This document shows, piece after piece, positions 25,959-34,825 of a stretch of 64,000 bases of DNA. The stretch covers positions 1,674,001-1,738,000 of the forward strand of contig NZ_JAFBCF010000001.1 in the NCBI RefSeq assembly GCF_016907535.1, written 5' to 3'. How positions within the stretch are numbered: the first letter of the stretch is position 1; every line of letters starts with the position of its first letter. A model generated the notes under the pieces. The model had not been told where the DNA came from and made no database searches. It saw only the letters and a list, made by a program, of their open reading frames with translations. This DNA comes from Microlunatus panaciterrae. GTDB taxonomy: Bacteria > Actinomycetota > Actinomycetes > Propionibacteriales > Propionibacteriaceae. A program made the position numbers and the translations under genes.

Positions 25959-26819
25959 ATGAAGCTCGAAGCGGTGGCCGATGAGCTTTACGGTGCTGCA
26001 CCGGAGGAGTTCGTCGAACTGCGCAAGCAACGGATCGCGGAGGCGCGGGAGGCGAAGGACAGGTCGCTGGTGAAGGCGATCGGCGCACTGCGGCGACCGA
26101 CCCGTTCGGCCTGGCTGGTCAACCTGCTGGCTCGGGAGGCGGCGGAGGAGCTGAACGAGCTGCTCGATCTCGGTGCCGCCCTGGGCGAGGCTCAGCGCCG
26201 GCTCTCCGGCCCGGACCTTCGGCGGCTCTCCAACCAGCGACGTGCCGCCGTCGAAGGCCTGGTCCGGCTCGCGGTGGAGATCGCCGGGCGGCACGGCCAC
26301 GTCGCCTCCGATGCTACCCGTCAAGAGGTGAGCCAGACCCTTCAGGCTGCGCTGGCGGACCCGGACGTCGGTGAGCTGGTGCGCACCGGTCGGGTGGTGC
26401 AGGCGGCGAGCTACGGCGGCTTCGGTCCCACCGACTTCCTCTCGCTGGTGCCGCCGACGCCGGAAGCCGAACCGCCCGAAGCCGCCCGGGCCGGTGACCA
26501 GCCGGTGGCGGCAGCCGACGACGGCGCGCTGCGCGCGGCCCGATCCGCGGTGACGGAGGCCGAGCAGAGCTACCAGGCGGCGGCCCGGGAGGCGGCGAGG
26601 TCGTCGACCGCGTCCGAGAAGGCGACTGCGACGGCAGACCACCTGGCGGAGGAGGTGGAGAAGCTTCGAGACCGCCTCCGCGCGGCCGAGCAGGAGGAAA
26701 AGGCGGCGCGGGAGGCGGCCCGGTTCGCGCGCAAGGAGCACCAGCAGCTGCAGCGGGAGGCCGACCAGGCTGAGCGTGCTCTGGTCAGGGCGCGCTCGGC
26801 GATGGCCGAGCTGAACTGA
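25959..26819 (+). CDS. Conserved hypothetical protein with C-terminal coiled coil
   Basis: The 286-residue soluble protein has a conserved N-terminal domain (MKLEAVADELYGAAPEEFVELRKQRIAEAREAKDRSLVKAIGALRRPTRSAWLVNLLAREAAEELN in outline). Proteins of this type are widespread in actinobacteria without known function. The N-terminal ~165 residues are helical with a phrase LQAALADPDVGELVRTGRVV. Then an Ala/Pro linker leads to a long coiled coil (about 195-285) with heptad-like VEKLRDRLRAAEQEEKAAREAA. GGGGCAGG upstream of ATG 25959 serves as ribosome site. It might bind DNA or another protein, but no evidence decides. Confidence 0.75.
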   Translation: MKLEAVADELYGAAPEEFVELRKQRIAEAREAKDRSLVKAIGALRRPTRSAWLVNLLAREAAEELNELLDLGAALGEAQRRLSGPDLRRLSNQRRAAVEGLVRLAVEIAGRHGHVASDATRQEVSQTLQAALADPDVGELVRTGRVVQAASYGGFGPTDFLSLVPPTPEAEPPEAARAGDQPVAAADDGALRAARSAVTEAEQSYQAAAREAARSSTASEKATATADHLAEEVEKLRDRLRAAEQEEKAAREAARFARKEHQQLQREADQAERALVRARSAMAELN

Positions 26820-26840
26820 CCCTGGGGTGTGCAGGATGGC

Positions 26841-27755
26841 TCAGCGGTCCGCTGCGTCCGGTCCGTTCAGTCGCTGTTGAAGCGCCGTCAGCTCGGTCGG
26901 TGCGATGCCGTACTCATGGTGGTGCTGAGGATAGCCACGTTCGCGGACCTCGCGGGCGAAGCTGCCGACCCCGTCCACCATCGGTGAATGGAGATCGGCG
27001 TACTGCTTGACGAACCGGGCTCTGGGACCCTCTCCGAGGCCGAGCAGGTCGTGGAAGACCAGCACCTGTCCATCCGTCGCCCCGCCGGCCCCGATGCCGA
27101 TCACCGGGATCTCGATCATGGGCATCAGGATTGCCGTGACTGCGGCGGGGATCGCCTCGAAGATCAGCGCGAAGCAGCCGACGGCGGTCAGCGCCTGCGC
27201 CTCCCGGCCAATCCGCTCGGCAGCCTCCGCCGTCCGCCCCTGGGCCCGCAAGCCGCCTCGGGCGGCCGCCGTCTGCGGGGTCAGACCGACGTGGCCCATG
27301 ACCGGGATGCCGGCGTTGATCATCGCCTCGGCCCGCCGCTGAGAGTTCGGCCCACCACCTTCGAGCTTGACGGCATCGCAGCCGGCCTCCTTGATGAACC
27401 GGATCGCGGTGGAGACCGCCTGCTCGTTGGAGACCTCGTAGCTGCCGAACGGCAGATCGCCCACCAGCAACGGCCTGGACAGGCCGCGACGGACAGCCTT
27501 GGCCATCATCAGCATCTCCTCCAGCCCCACCTCGACGGTGGAGGGATAGCCGAGCACCGTCATCGCGCCCGAGTCGCCCACCAACACGACGTCGACCCCC
27601 GCCTCCTCGACGATACGTGCACTGGGGTGGTCATAGGCCGTCACCATGACGATGGCTTCACCGGTGCGCTTCATCTCAGCGAGGGTGGGCACGGTGACCC
27701 GAGCCCGGTCGTTGCCTTGTCCTTCGGCGGCCGCGGCGTAGCTCACCGTGATCAA
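26841..27755 (-). CDS. panB: 3-methyl-2-oxobutanoate hydroxymethyltransferase
   Basis: The 304-residue TIM-barrel enzyme transfers a hydroxymethyl group from methylene-tetrahydrofolate to ketoisovalerate in pantothenate synthesis. Family motifs are present: [58 protein letters not shown] and [23 protein letters not shown], including the metal-binding Asp residues and catalytic Glu. It is the last gene of panC-panD-panB. Its start seems to be TTG 27755 overlapping the panD stop (TTGA); GTG 27746 is an alternative. Confidence 0.96.
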   Translation of the reverse strand: MITVSYAAAAEGQGNDRARVTVPTLAEMKRTGEAIVMVTAYDHPSARIVEEAGVDVVLVGDSGAMTVLGYPSTVEVGLEEMLMMAKAVRRGLSRPLLVGDLPFGSYEVSNEQAVSTAIRFIKEAGCDAVKLEGGGPNSQRRAEAMINAGIPVMGHVGLTPQTAAARGGLRAQGRTAEAAERIGREAQALTAVGCFALIFEAIPAAVTAILMPMIEIPVIGIGAGGATDGQVLVFHDLLGLGEGPRARFVKQYADLHSPMVDGVGSFAREVRERGYPQHHHEYGIAPTELTALQQRLNGPDAADR

Positions 27756-28141
27756 CGACCGGTCAACAGGGCGTCGACAGCGTCGTCGACGCGGATGATC
27801 GCGTTGGTGTCTGCCTGGACGTGCACCACCCGAGGCTGGTGCGTCTCCACCTCAGCGCTGTCGTAGTGGCCGTAGGAGATGATGATCACCGTGTCACCAC
27901 GATGCACCAGCCTGGCCGCAGCACCGTTGATCGTCAGCTGACCACTCCCCGCGAGGCCGGCGATGGTGTAGGTCTCAAACCGCGATCCGTTGTCAACATC
28001 GACTATGGTCACCTGCTCGTGCTCCAGGATGTCCGCGGCGGCCAGCAGCTCGGGGTCGATGGTGACCGATCCCACGTAGTGCAGGTCGCAGTCGGTGACA
28101 GTGGCCCGGTGGATCTTCGACTTCAGCATCACTCGGTGCAT
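27752..28141 (-). CDS. panD: Aspartate 1-decarboxylase precursor
   Basis: The 129-residue proenzyme makes beta-alanine for pantothenate. It is cleaved autocatalytically between Gly24 and Ser25 (YVGSVTID) to create the pyruvoyl group, and this site is at the exact expected position when translation starts at ATG 28141. GGAAGG seven bases upstream supports that start. [28 protein letters not shown] and [20 protein letters not shown] are characteristic. The gene follows panC with a 1-base gap, and its stop overlaps the panB start. Confidence 0.97.
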   Translation of the reverse strand: MHRVMLKSKIHRATVTDCDLHYVGSVTIDPELLAAADILEHEQVTIVDVDNGSRFETYTIAGLAGSGQLTINGAAARLVHRGDTVIIISYGHYDSAEVETHQPRVVHVQADTNAIIRVDDAVDALLTGR

Positions 28142-28142
28142 T

Positions 28143-29030
28143 TCAGGCCTTCCGCTCACTCGGTTCGCGCTGAAGGAGCACGTTGTCGATCAGGCGGACC
28201 TGCCCGACCGGGGCCGCCAGCGCAAGGAGCACGACGCCGGCGGTGTCGCCCCAGACCGGAGCGAAGGTGTGGGGGTCCACCAGCGCGACGTACTCAGGTT
28301 GGACCCCGCGGTCGGCCAGCACCTTCTTGGCCGCGCCGATGATCTCGCCGACGTCGCGCCGACCCGCGAGCCAGCATTCGCGCGCTGCCGCGAGTGCTGC
28401 CGGGAGAGCCAGCGCACGGTTCCGTTCAACGATGCTCAGCCGCACGTTCCGGCTGGACATCGCCAATCCGTCGGGTTCGCGGATCGTGGGCAGCACCTTG
28501 ATCAGGATCGGTAGGTTGAGGTCCGCCACCAGCCGGCGGATCACGGCCACCTGCTGGGCGTCCTTCTGGCCGAAGTAGGCCATCTCAGGGCCCACCATCG
28601 CAAACAGCTTGGCAACGACGGTGGTCACGCCGTCGAAATGCGCCCGGCCCCGATGCTCACCCTCCAAGGTGTCGGTGACCCCGGCCACCGAGATGGTGGT
28701 GGCGAACCCTGGCGGGTACATCTCCCGCACGTCGGGGGTGAACAGCACCGCCGCACCGGCTGCTGCGGCCAGTTCGGCGTCGTGGTCGAGGTCGCGTGGG
28801 TAGCGGGCCAGGTCCAGCTGGTCGTCGAACTGCAACGGGTTGACGAAGACGGAGACCACCACCGTGTCCGCCTCTGCAGCGGCGGCGCGGATCAACGACA
28901 GGTGGCCCTCGTGGAGGGCGCCCATGGTGGGCACCAGGGCCACAGCCGAGCCGGTCAGAGCCGACCCGCCGCGGGCGCGCCGCTCCGCCAGGTGCCGGCG
29001 CAGGTCGGCGACCGTCGTCAGTGTCCTCAC
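28143..29030 (-). CDS. panC: Pantoate--beta-alanine ligase (pantothenate synthetase)
   Basis: The 295-residue ligase joins pantoate and beta-alanine using ATP. The nucleotidyl-transferase signature is [18 protein letters not shown] (HIGH-like). It is followed by [56 protein letters not shown] and the KMSKS-equivalent LAMSSRN. The start is GTG 29030, consistent with homologous N-termini ([15 protein letters not shown]). GGAGG lies ten bases upstream. The GTG overlaps the stop of a short leader frame (29027-29068). First main gene of the pan operon. Confidence 0.96.
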   Translation of the reverse strand: MRTLTTVADLRRHLAERRARGGSALTGSAVALVPTMGALHEGHLSLIRAAAAEADTVVVSVFVNPLQFDDQLDLARYPRDLDHDAELAAAAGAAVLFTPDVREMYPPGFATTISVAGVTDTLEGEHRGRAHFDGVTTVVAKLFAMVGPEMAYFGQKDAQQVAVIRRLVADLNLPILIKVLPTIREPDGLAMSSRNVRLSIVERNRALALPAALAAARECWLAGRRDVGEIIGAAKKVLADRGVQPEYVALVDPHTFAPVWGDTAGVVLLALAAPVGQVRLIDNVLLQREPSERKA

Positions 29031-29068
29031 GCCGACAGAGCCTCCATCAGGGTCACGTCCTCCTGCAT
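29027..29068 (-). CDS. Putative 13-residue leader peptide overlapping panC
   Basis: An ATG at 29068 is preceded by GGGAGG with an ideal 8-base spacer. It opens a frame encoding [13 protein letters not shown], whose TGA overlaps the GTG of panC (GTGA). This layout is typical of translational coupling and could act as a small upstream frame for the pantothenate operon. An in-frame TAG a short distance upstream rules out that it is the end of a longer intact gene. It could still be a chance frame or a remnant. Confidence 0.35.
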   Translation of the reverse strand: MQEDVTLMEALSA

Positions 29069-29173
29069 CGCCGTTGCCTCCCACCAGCTGCCCGGGCCAC
29101 ACGTGGCCGCGAGTGCACGACCAACCTAGTGGATCGAATCTCCTTTCCTGCAAGGAAGTCCAGCGGCTGAATC

Positions 29174-29187
29174 CTACCGACCGGTAG
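29174..29187. promoter_or_regulatory. Inverted repeat in the panC / PPOX divergent region
   Basis: CTACCGACCGGTAG has arms CTACC/GGTAG and resembles TetR-family half-sites. It lies in the 250-base region between panC (and its leader frame) and the oppositely directed PPOX gene. A second short inverted repeat, TTCCTGCAAGGAA, is at 29145-29157. No regulator is adjacent, so function is only suggested by position. Confidence 0.3.
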
Positions 29188-29318
29188 CTGCGCCGCGGCC
29201 GGGCCAGATCGAAACGATCCAACGGCGGAGGGCTCCTGCCCACCGGTCGCGGGCATACTGAGGGGGTGTTGCGCAGCCTTCGGAACAGCGGGACCCGCGC
29301 GCCTCGCCGGGAGCGGAC

Positions 29319-29753
29319 GTGAGCCGTCTTGAGGCGGCTGCCGCACAAGAGCTGGCCGCTGCCGCCCGGGTCGCCCGGCTAGCCACGGTCGGTGCCGACC
29401 TTCAGCCGCACCTGGTGCCGGTGACGTTCGCGCTGCTCGACACGGCAGTGGTGATCGGGATCGACCAGAAGCCCAAGACCAGCCACGACCTCCGCCGGCT
29501 ACGCAACATCCGGCAGAACCCCAGAGTGGCCCTGCTGTGGGACCGTTACGACGAGGATTGGACCGCGCTGTGGTGGGTCCGAGCCGACGGAACGGCCCGA
29601 GTGCTGGCCACGGGGTCGGAACGGGCGACGACGATGCGGACGAGGGCGATCGACGCCCTGGTCACGAAGTATCCGCAATACAGTCCGGATCCCCCTCAGG
29701 GCCCGGTCATCACCATCGCCGTGCACCGGTGGTCGGGCTGGTCCTGGGCGTGA
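29319..29753 (+). CDS. TIGR03668-type PPOX-family F420/FMN-dependent oxidoreductase
   Basis: The 144-residue split-barrel flavoprotein-like protein matches the TIGR03668 (Rv0121c-like) subgroup. It has ARLATVGADLQPHLVPVTFALLDTAVVIGIDQKPKT, NIRQNPRVALLWDRYDEDWTALWWVRADGTARVL and a C-terminal VITIAVHRWSGWSWA. These proteins bind F420 or FMN and reduce unknown substrates. The start is GTG 29319. Its presence suggests, but does not prove, that the organism makes coenzyme F420. It is monocistronic and ends before a hairpin at 29829-29862. Confidence 0.88.
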   Translation: MSRLEAAAAQELAAAARVARLATVGADLQPHLVPVTFALLDTAVVIGIDQKPKTSHDLRRLRNIRQNPRVALLWDRYDEDWTALWWVRADGTARVLATGSERATTMRTRAIDALVTKYPQYSPDPPQGPVITIAVHRWSGWSWA

Positions 29754-29828
29754 CCACTACGGGCCTTCGGCGGCCCCAGGAGCCGCCGGCCGCACCGGAC
29801 GAGCCGCGCATGATGCCACGGGCGAAGG

Positions 29829-29862
29829 GGTTCGGCAAGCCCTTTCCAGATGTTGCCGAACC
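29829..29862 (+). terminator. Inverted repeat / putative terminator after the PPOX gene
   Basis: GGTTCGGCAA (29829-29838) and TTGCCGAACC (29853-29862) are perfect 10-base complements around a 14-base loop, about 75 bases after the PPOX stop. No T-run follows. A terminator is the simplest reading; a pair of operator half-sites for the downstream sugar transporter is an alternative. Confidence 0.5.
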
Positions 29863-29886
29863 CGGGCCGGACGCATGCGGAAAGCG

Positions 29887-29916
29887 TTGACAGTGCTCGA
29901 ACCCGACGCCTACACT
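29887..29916 (+). promoter_or_regulatory. Sigma70-type promoter candidate for the sugar ABC operon
   Basis: A perfect -35 TTGACA (29887-29892) is separated by 18 bases from TACACT (29911-29916), a fair -10 box. It lies about 115 bases ahead of the first permease gene and just after the upstream hairpin. The match is good for a high-GC genome, but the long 5' leader leaves room for a second, closer promoter. Confidence 0.5.
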
Positions 29917-30030
29917 CACGGTGTTCGGTGGCTCCGTCCACCCGACGCGGCAATTGTCAAGCACGCCATCTGGGAGATCCAGAACCTCGCGGGTCACGAA
30001 TCGGCCCTCCAATGAAGTAGGTGACATCAC

Positions 30031-31038
30031 ATGGGCCGACAGCCAATCCTGGCGGGTAAGCGTTTACCAAAGTCCCCAGCCTCACCGGCATCCCCTATGC
30101 GGACCGACGCTGACGCCGCGGTCTCGGTCCATCGGACGCCTCGCCGGCTCGGTCGGGACAAGCTGCTGTTGCTGCTCGGACTGCCCGGCGGTCTCGCTCT
30201 GATCCTCTTCCACTACGTGCCGCTGCTCGGCAACGTGATCGCCTTCCAGGACTACCAGCCCTATCTGGGCATCCTCGAGTCCTCCTGGACCGGCCTCACC
30301 AACTTCTCCTTCCTGGTCGACGGCAACCCGGAGTTCATCAACGCCCTGATCAACACCCTGGTGCTGACGCTGATCCAGACGGTACTGGTCTTCCCGGTGC
30401 CGCTGGTACTGGCCCTGCTGCTGAACAGCCTGGCCGGGGAGCGGCTGAAGCGGCTGCTGCAGTCGGTGCTCTATCTTCCGCACTTCCTGTCCTGGGTGAT
30501 CGTGGTGGCGCTCTTCCAGCAGATGCTCGGCAACGCCGGCATGCTCAACACCTTCCTCGTGCAGCACGACCTGCCGATCATCCACATCATCGGCGTTCCG
30601 GAGCTGTTCAAGGCCCTGATCACCAGCCAGGCCATCTGGAAGGACGCCGGCTGGGGCACGATCATCTTCCTGGCGGCCCTCTCCCGGATCGACCAGGAGC
30701 TGTACGAGGCGTCCGCCGTCGACGGAGCCAGCGGCTGGCAGCGGCTGTGGAACATCACGCTGCCATCGCTGCGCGGACTCTTCATCCTGCTGCTCATCCT
30801 GCGCCTGGGCAGCAGCCTCTCGGTCGGCTTCGAGCAGATCATCCTGCAGCAGGGGCCGGTCGGCAGAGACGCCAGCGAGGTGCTGGACACCTGGGTCTAC
30901 AACAACGGCATCCTCGGCGGCAACTGGGGTATGTCCACCGCGGTCGGACTCGTGAAGGGCGTGGTCGGCGTGTTCCTGGTGATCGGCGCCAACAAGCTGG
31001 CGCACGTATTCGGAGAGCGAGGGGTGTACGAGAAATGA
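30031..31038 (+). CDS. Sugar ABC transporter permease, LplB/YteP type
   Basis: The 335-residue permease has six or so membrane segments. Family phrases are LILFHYVPLLGNVIAFQDYQPYLGI, LLLNSLAGERLKRLLQSVLYLPHFLSWVIVVALF and the EAA loop ELYEASAVDGASGWQRLWNITLPSLRGLF. This class imports oligosaccharides or plant/fungal cell-wall sugars. ATG 30031 has a good AGGTGA site six bases upstream, but the first 22 residues are not conserved and a LacI-type operator falls inside them, so ATG 30097 remains possible. Its stop overlaps the start of the second permease. Confidence 0.9.
   Translation: MGRQPILAGKRLPKSPASPASPMRTDADAAVSVHRTPRRLGRDKLLLLLGLPGGLALILFHYVPLLGNVIAFQDYQPYLGILESSWTGLTNFSFLVDGNPEFINALINTLVLTLIQTVLVFPVPLVLALLLNSLAGERLKRLLQSVLYLPHFLSWVIVVALFQQMLGNAGMLNTFLVQHDLPIIHIIGVPELFKALITSQAIWKDAGWGTIIFLAALSRIDQELYEASAVDGASGWQRLWNITLPSLRGLFILLLILRLGSSLSVGFEQIILQQGPVGRDASEVLDTWVYNNGILGGNWGMSTAVGLVKGVVGVFLVIGANKLAHVFGERGVYEK
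30055..30068. promoter_or_regulatory. LacI-family operator
   Basis: GGTAAGCGTTTACC has a central CG and arms GGTAA/TTACC, the form of classic LacI/GalR-family sites. It sits at the 5' end of the sugar importer operon, overlapping the first codons if the upstream start is used. Repression by a LacI-type regulator encoded elsewhere and relieved by the imported sugar is the natural inference. Confidence 0.6.
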
Positions 31039-31985
31039 CGACACTCGAACAGGCCACCATCGGCGAAACCACGGAACGCCGGACGATCCCCGGCTCCAAG
31101 CGTCCGATCTGGATGGAGAAGCCAAGCGCTGTCGTCCAGGTGCTGAAGTTCATCGCCCTGGCTGTCTCGGTGCTGCTGGTGATCATCCCGTTCTGGTCCG
31201 TGATCGCCACCTCGATCGCCGACCAGAAGACGATCAACGACTCCGGCGGCGGGATGGTGATGTGGCCGAAGGGCATCACGTTCGAGGCTTACCGGGCGAT
31301 CGTGACCGGAGGCGTCGTGACCCGTGCGCTGCTGATCTCGATCGGCATCACCGTGGTGGGGACCCTGCTGTCACTGGCGGCCACGGCTGGCCTGGCCTAC
31401 TGGCTGTCCCGGCCCCGGGCCTGGGGCGCCAAGCCGATGCTGACCCTCGTCCTCGGAGCCGTGCTGTTCGGCCCCGGCCTGATCCCGACCTACCTCACGG
31501 TGAAGGAGTTCCACCTGCTGGACACCTACGCCTCGCTGATCCTGCCGGTGCTCGTCAACGCCTTCAACGTGATCGTCATGCGGGCCTTCTTCCAGGAGCT
31601 GCCGGCCGAGCTGTTCGAGTCGGCCGCGATCGACGGCGCCTCTACCGCCACCATCCTGTTCAAGATCGTCCTGCCGCTGTCCAAGGCGGTGATGGCGGTG
31701 ATCGGCCTGTTCTACGCCGTCGCCTACTGGAACGCGTTCTTCAACGCCATGCTCTACATCCAGAGCACCGACAAGTGGCCGATGGCGCTGGTGCTCCGCA
31801 CCTACGTCGTCAACCAGACCACCATCGGCGGCGACCAGGTGGCCGCCGGCACCGAGGCCCTACCACCGCAGCTGTCGTTGCAGATGGCCATCCTGGTGGT
31901 CGCCATCGTTCCCATCCTGGTCGTCTACCCGTTCCTGCAGAAGCACTTCGCCAAGGGCGTCATGATCGGCGCCGTCAAGGGCTGA
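31035..31985 (+). CDS. Sugar ABC transporter permease, YtcP/LplC type
   Basis: The 316-residue second permease of the importer overlaps the first by ATGA (31035-31038). It has about six membrane segments; the typical periplasm-facing part is SIADQKTINDSGGGMVMWPKGITFEAYRAIV. The EAA loop is ELPAELFESAAIDGASTATILFKIVLPLSKAVMAVIGLFYAVAYWNAFFNAMLYI, and the ending FLQKHFAKGVMIGAVKG is a hallmark of the CUT1 YtcP/LplC subgroup. It pairs with the upstream permease. The ATPase is not in this operon, as is usual when a shared MsiK-type ATPase is used in actinobacteria. Confidence 0.93.
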   Translation: MTTLEQATIGETTERRTIPGSKRPIWMEKPSAVVQVLKFIALAVSVLLVIIPFWSVIATSIADQKTINDSGGGMVMWPKGITFEAYRAIVTGGVVTRALLISIGITVVGTLLSLAATAGLAYWLSRPRAWGAKPMLTLVLGAVLFGPGLIPTYLTVKEFHLLDTYASLILPVLVNAFNVIVMRAFFQELPAELFESAAIDGASTATILFKIVLPLSKAVMAVIGLFYAVAYWNAFFNAMLYIQSTDKWPMALVLRTYVVNQTTIGGDQVAAGTEALPPQLSLQMAILVVAIVPILVVYPFLQKHFAKGVMIGAVKG

Positions 31986-32069
31986 TGGCCCGCTGTCCAC
32001 CGTCCAGCTCCACCCGTTTGTCTCGTACCAAGACCAAACCGACCGACCTGGTCGCCTGAAGGAGGAACC

Positions 32070-33716
32070 ATGCCTGCCTACACGTTCGACCGGCGCACAC
32101 TGCTCGCCGGTGTCGGAGGTGCAGCACTGATCGCCGGTGTCGGCTCGTTGAGCGCCTGCTCAAAGAGCAGCGACTCCGGCAAGAACACAGCGACGGCCAA
32201 CAGTGCCGTCAAGCTGCCGACCTACATCGCGTACACCGGTGTCAAGCCAGACCTGCCGGGAACGGAGCAGGGCGTGGACCCGGCCTTCCGCAACTACCCC
32301 AAGGACCGGCCGAAGTCGGTCGAGGAGACCCCCGGCAACGGGGAGACCCTCTCCGGCATGGCCAACATCTACTACGCAGTTCCGCCGGGCCCCAGCAAGA
32401 ACAGCTACTGGGCCGGCCTCAACAAGCGCCTCGGTCTGACCCTGGACCTGCAGATGGTCGGCAACGCGGACTACACCCAGAAGTTCGCCACCACCATCGC
32501 CGGCAACGACCTGCCGGACATGCTGCAGATGCAGGTGGTCGCCAACTTCCCTGCCCTGCTGGAGAAGCGCTTCACCAAACTCGACGAATACCTCGCCGGT
32601 GATGCGATCAAGGACTACCCGAACCTGGCCAACATCCCCACCCGGACCTGGAAGTCGGCCGTCTACAACGGCGCCCTGTACGGCATCCCGATCCCGCGCG
32701 GTGCCATCGGTGCCTACCACTTCATCCGTCAGGACCTGTTCGAGGCGGCCGGGCTGTCGCCGGAGCCGAAGAGCTACGACGAGCTGGTCGAGACGGGCAA
32801 GGCCCTCACCGACCGGAAGAAGCGCCGCTGGGCGTACGGCCTGATCAACCAGCCCCGCCAGCTGCTCGGCCGGATGAACGGTGAGCCGAACTCGTGGCGC
32901 AACGAGGGTGGCAAGCTCACCAACACCTACGAGACCGAGGAGTACAAGCAGACGATCACCGACCTGATCGCCATGTGGAAGTCCGGTGTCATCCACCCGG
33001 ACGCGTTCAACCCGGCGCAGCCGTTCAAGCAGCTCTTCAACGCCGGCACGGTGGCCATCAACGCGGCCGACGGCTACCCGGGGTGGACCCAGTACATCCT
33101 GGACAACGCCTCCAACCCCAACTTCAAGCTGGGCCTGATGCCCAGCTACAAGCGGGACGGAAGCGGGCTGGCCCACTGGGCCTACGGCAGTGGCGTCTAC
33201 TCCATCACCGGCCTGAAGAAGCAGGACGACCCGGAGAAGATCAAGCTGATCCTGCGTGTGCTGAACTACCTTGCTGCTCCGTTCGGCACCGAGGAGCACA
33301 TGTACCGGCTGTACGGCCAGGAGGGCGTCGACCACACCGTCAACTCCGAGGGCAACCCCAGCCTGACCAAGGTCGGCACCGCCAACACCGTGCTGCCGAT
33401 CCGTTACTTGGCGGATGCGCCCTACGCCATCTACCAGCCGGGCCGGCCGCAGGACGCCGACACCCAGCACGACTACCAGTCGCTGGAGATCCCGACCGGG
33501 ATCAGCAATCCGACCGTCGGCCTGTTCTCGAACGCGGCGGCGACCAAGAACCCGACCGCGGACAAGAACTTCACCGACGCGATCAACGAGATCATCCAGG
33601 GCCGCAAGCCGTTCTCCACCATGGACGACCTGATCAAGACCTGGAAGAGCGCCGCCGGTGACGAGATGCGCAAGGAGTACGAGGAGCAGCTGCAGAAGGC
33701 GGCCACGCCTCGCTAG
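32070..33716 (+). CDS. Extracellular sugar-binding lipoprotein (LipO/LplA type)
   Basis: The 548-residue lipoprotein has FDRRTLLAGVGGAALIAGVGSLSAC, a Tat-like twin-arginine signal ending in the lipobox LSAC (lipid-modified Cys30). The mature part is a large family 1 solute-binding protein: NDLPDMLQMQVVANFPALLEKRFTKLDEYL, IPRGAIGAYHFIRQDLFEAAGLSPEPKSYDELVETGKAL and GEPNSWRNEGGKL. It captures the oligosaccharide and delivers it to the two permeases. AAGGAGGAACC precedes the ATG. It is the third gene of the operon and is followed by a strong hairpin. Confidence 0.93.
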   Translation: MPAYTFDRRTLLAGVGGAALIAGVGSLSACSKSSDSGKNTATANSAVKLPTYIAYTGVKPDLPGTEQGVDPAFRNYPKDRPKSVEETPGNGETLSGMANIYYAVPPGPSKNSYWAGLNKRLGLTLDLQMVGNADYTQKFATTIAGNDLPDMLQMQVVANFPALLEKRFTKLDEYLAGDAIKDYPNLANIPTRTWKSAVYNGALYGIPIPRGAIGAYHFIRQDLFEAAGLSPEPKSYDELVETGKALTDRKKRRWAYGLINQPRQLLGRMNGEPNSWRNEGGKLTNTYETEEYKQTITDLIAMWKSGVIHPDAFNPAQPFKQLFNAGTVAINAADGYPGWTQYILDNASNPNFKLGLMPSYKRDGSGLAHWAYGSGVYSITGLKKQDDPEKIKLILRVLNYLAAPFGTEEHMYRLYGQEGVDHTVNSEGNPSLTKVGTANTVLPIRYLADAPYAIYQPGRPQDADTQHDYQSLEIPTGISNPTVGLFSNAAATKNPTADKNFTDAINEIIQGRKPFSTMDDLIKTWKSAAGDEMRKEYEEQLQKAATPR

Positions 33717-33764
33717 TTCCCTCCTGCCCGGTCACGGGCGGGCGAGACAACTGATCCGGAGCCT

Positions 33765-33796
33765 GGGCCGGTCCGACCGTGAGGTCGGGCCGGCCC
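33765..33796 (+). terminator. Rho-independent terminator of the sugar ABC operon
   Basis: Two 14-base arms, GGGCCGGTCCGACC (33765-33778) and its partner 33783-33796, pair with one G-T wobble around a GTGA loop. They are followed by a T-rich stretch (TGCTTGCGTTTCTG). A weaker hairpin, GCCCG-GTCA-CGGGC, lies at 33726-33739. Both are just downstream of the binding-protein gene. Confidence 0.8.
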
Positions 33797-33920
33797 TGCT
33801 TGCGTTTCTGAGGGCTCAGCCCTTCGTCCCGCTGCAGCGCGCCGGCTGCGTGCGACCGCCTGGTCCGGGGTACAGGGCAGGCGTACGCTGACGACTTCGT
33901 ACGGTGACGGAAGGGGCAGG

Positions 33921-34703
33921 ATGCAGCTGCGCGATGAGGACCCGCAACAGCAGACCATCGGCGAACGGGACCTGACCCGATGGCACACCCGGCTGGGCCA
34001 CTGGCTGGTGGCTCTCGCCTCGTCACTGGCCCAGGTGGTGTCGGCCCATGTGGTGCTGGTGGTCACGGCTGCGGCCGGCGCCGTCCTGCTGCTGGGGCTC
34101 GTTGCCGCCGGGTCAGCGGTCTACGACGCCGTCGACGAGGGTGACGGGATCGCCGGACTGGACCGGCCGGCGCTGAAGGAAGCGATGTCTCTGCGGACGC
34201 CGGCAAACGAGCAGCTGGTCACCTGGTTCACCAACCTGGGCGGCCCGATCGGTATGACCATCATCGCCACCGTCATCACCCTCATCATGGTGCTGGCCTG
34301 GCGATCCAAGACGCCGGCCATCCTGATGATCATCGCCGTCGCAGGCTCGTTGCCGATGACCACCGTCGGCAAGGCGGTGGTCGGCCGGGTGCGGCCACCC
34401 ACCATCGACGCCGTGCCGCCGTTCGAGACCTCGCCCTCCTTCCCCAGCGGGCATACGCTCAACAGCACGGTCATCGCCGGGCTGGTCGCCTACCTCGTCC
34501 TCTCCCACCTGGCGTCGCTGCTGGCGCGGATCCTGACCGTCGCGCTGGCGGCAGGCTGGGCCGTGGCGATGGGACTGAGCCGGGTGTTCCTCGGCCACCA
34601 CTGGCTGACCGACGTGATCTTCGCCTGGCTGCTCGGAGCGGCCTGGCTGACGCTGATCATCACCGCGCACCGGCTGTATCTCACCGTACGACGCCGCACC
34701 TGA
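33921..34703 (+). CDS. PAP2-family membrane phosphatase
   Basis: The 260-residue protein has about five or six membrane segments and the three phosphatase motifs in order: KAVVGRVRPP, PSFPSGHTLNS and SRVFLGHHWLTDV. They supply the catalytic His residues and Arg/Lys phosphate ligands of the PAP2/undecaprenyl-pyrophosphate phosphatase superfamily. Likely substrates are phosphatidic acid, phosphatidylglycerol phosphate or undecaprenyl diphosphate. The N-terminal 25 residues are hydrophilic and cytoplasmic. It stands alone between a terminator and the acyl-CoA ligase gene. Confidence 0.92.
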   Translation: MQLRDEDPQQQTIGERDLTRWHTRLGHWLVALASSLAQVVSAHVVLVVTAAAGAVLLLGLVAAGSAVYDAVDEGDGIAGLDRPALKEAMSLRTPANEQLVTWFTNLGGPIGMTIIATVITLIMVLAWRSKTPAILMIIAVAGSLPMTTVGKAVVGRVRPPTIDAVPPFETSPSFPSGHTLNSTVIAGLVAYLVLSHLASLLARILTVALAAGWAVAMGLSRVFLGHHWLTDVIFAWLLGAAWLTLIITAHRLYLTVRRRT

Positions 34704-34825
34704 CGCTTCAGGCCGGTCGAGCGGCAGCGTGTGGCTCGAATCACGGCCCGATCCGAGCCACTGGCTGCCACTCGAGGCGGTCTTTGCCAGACTCGAGTCA
34801 TCACTGGCTGCCTGGAAGGAACACC

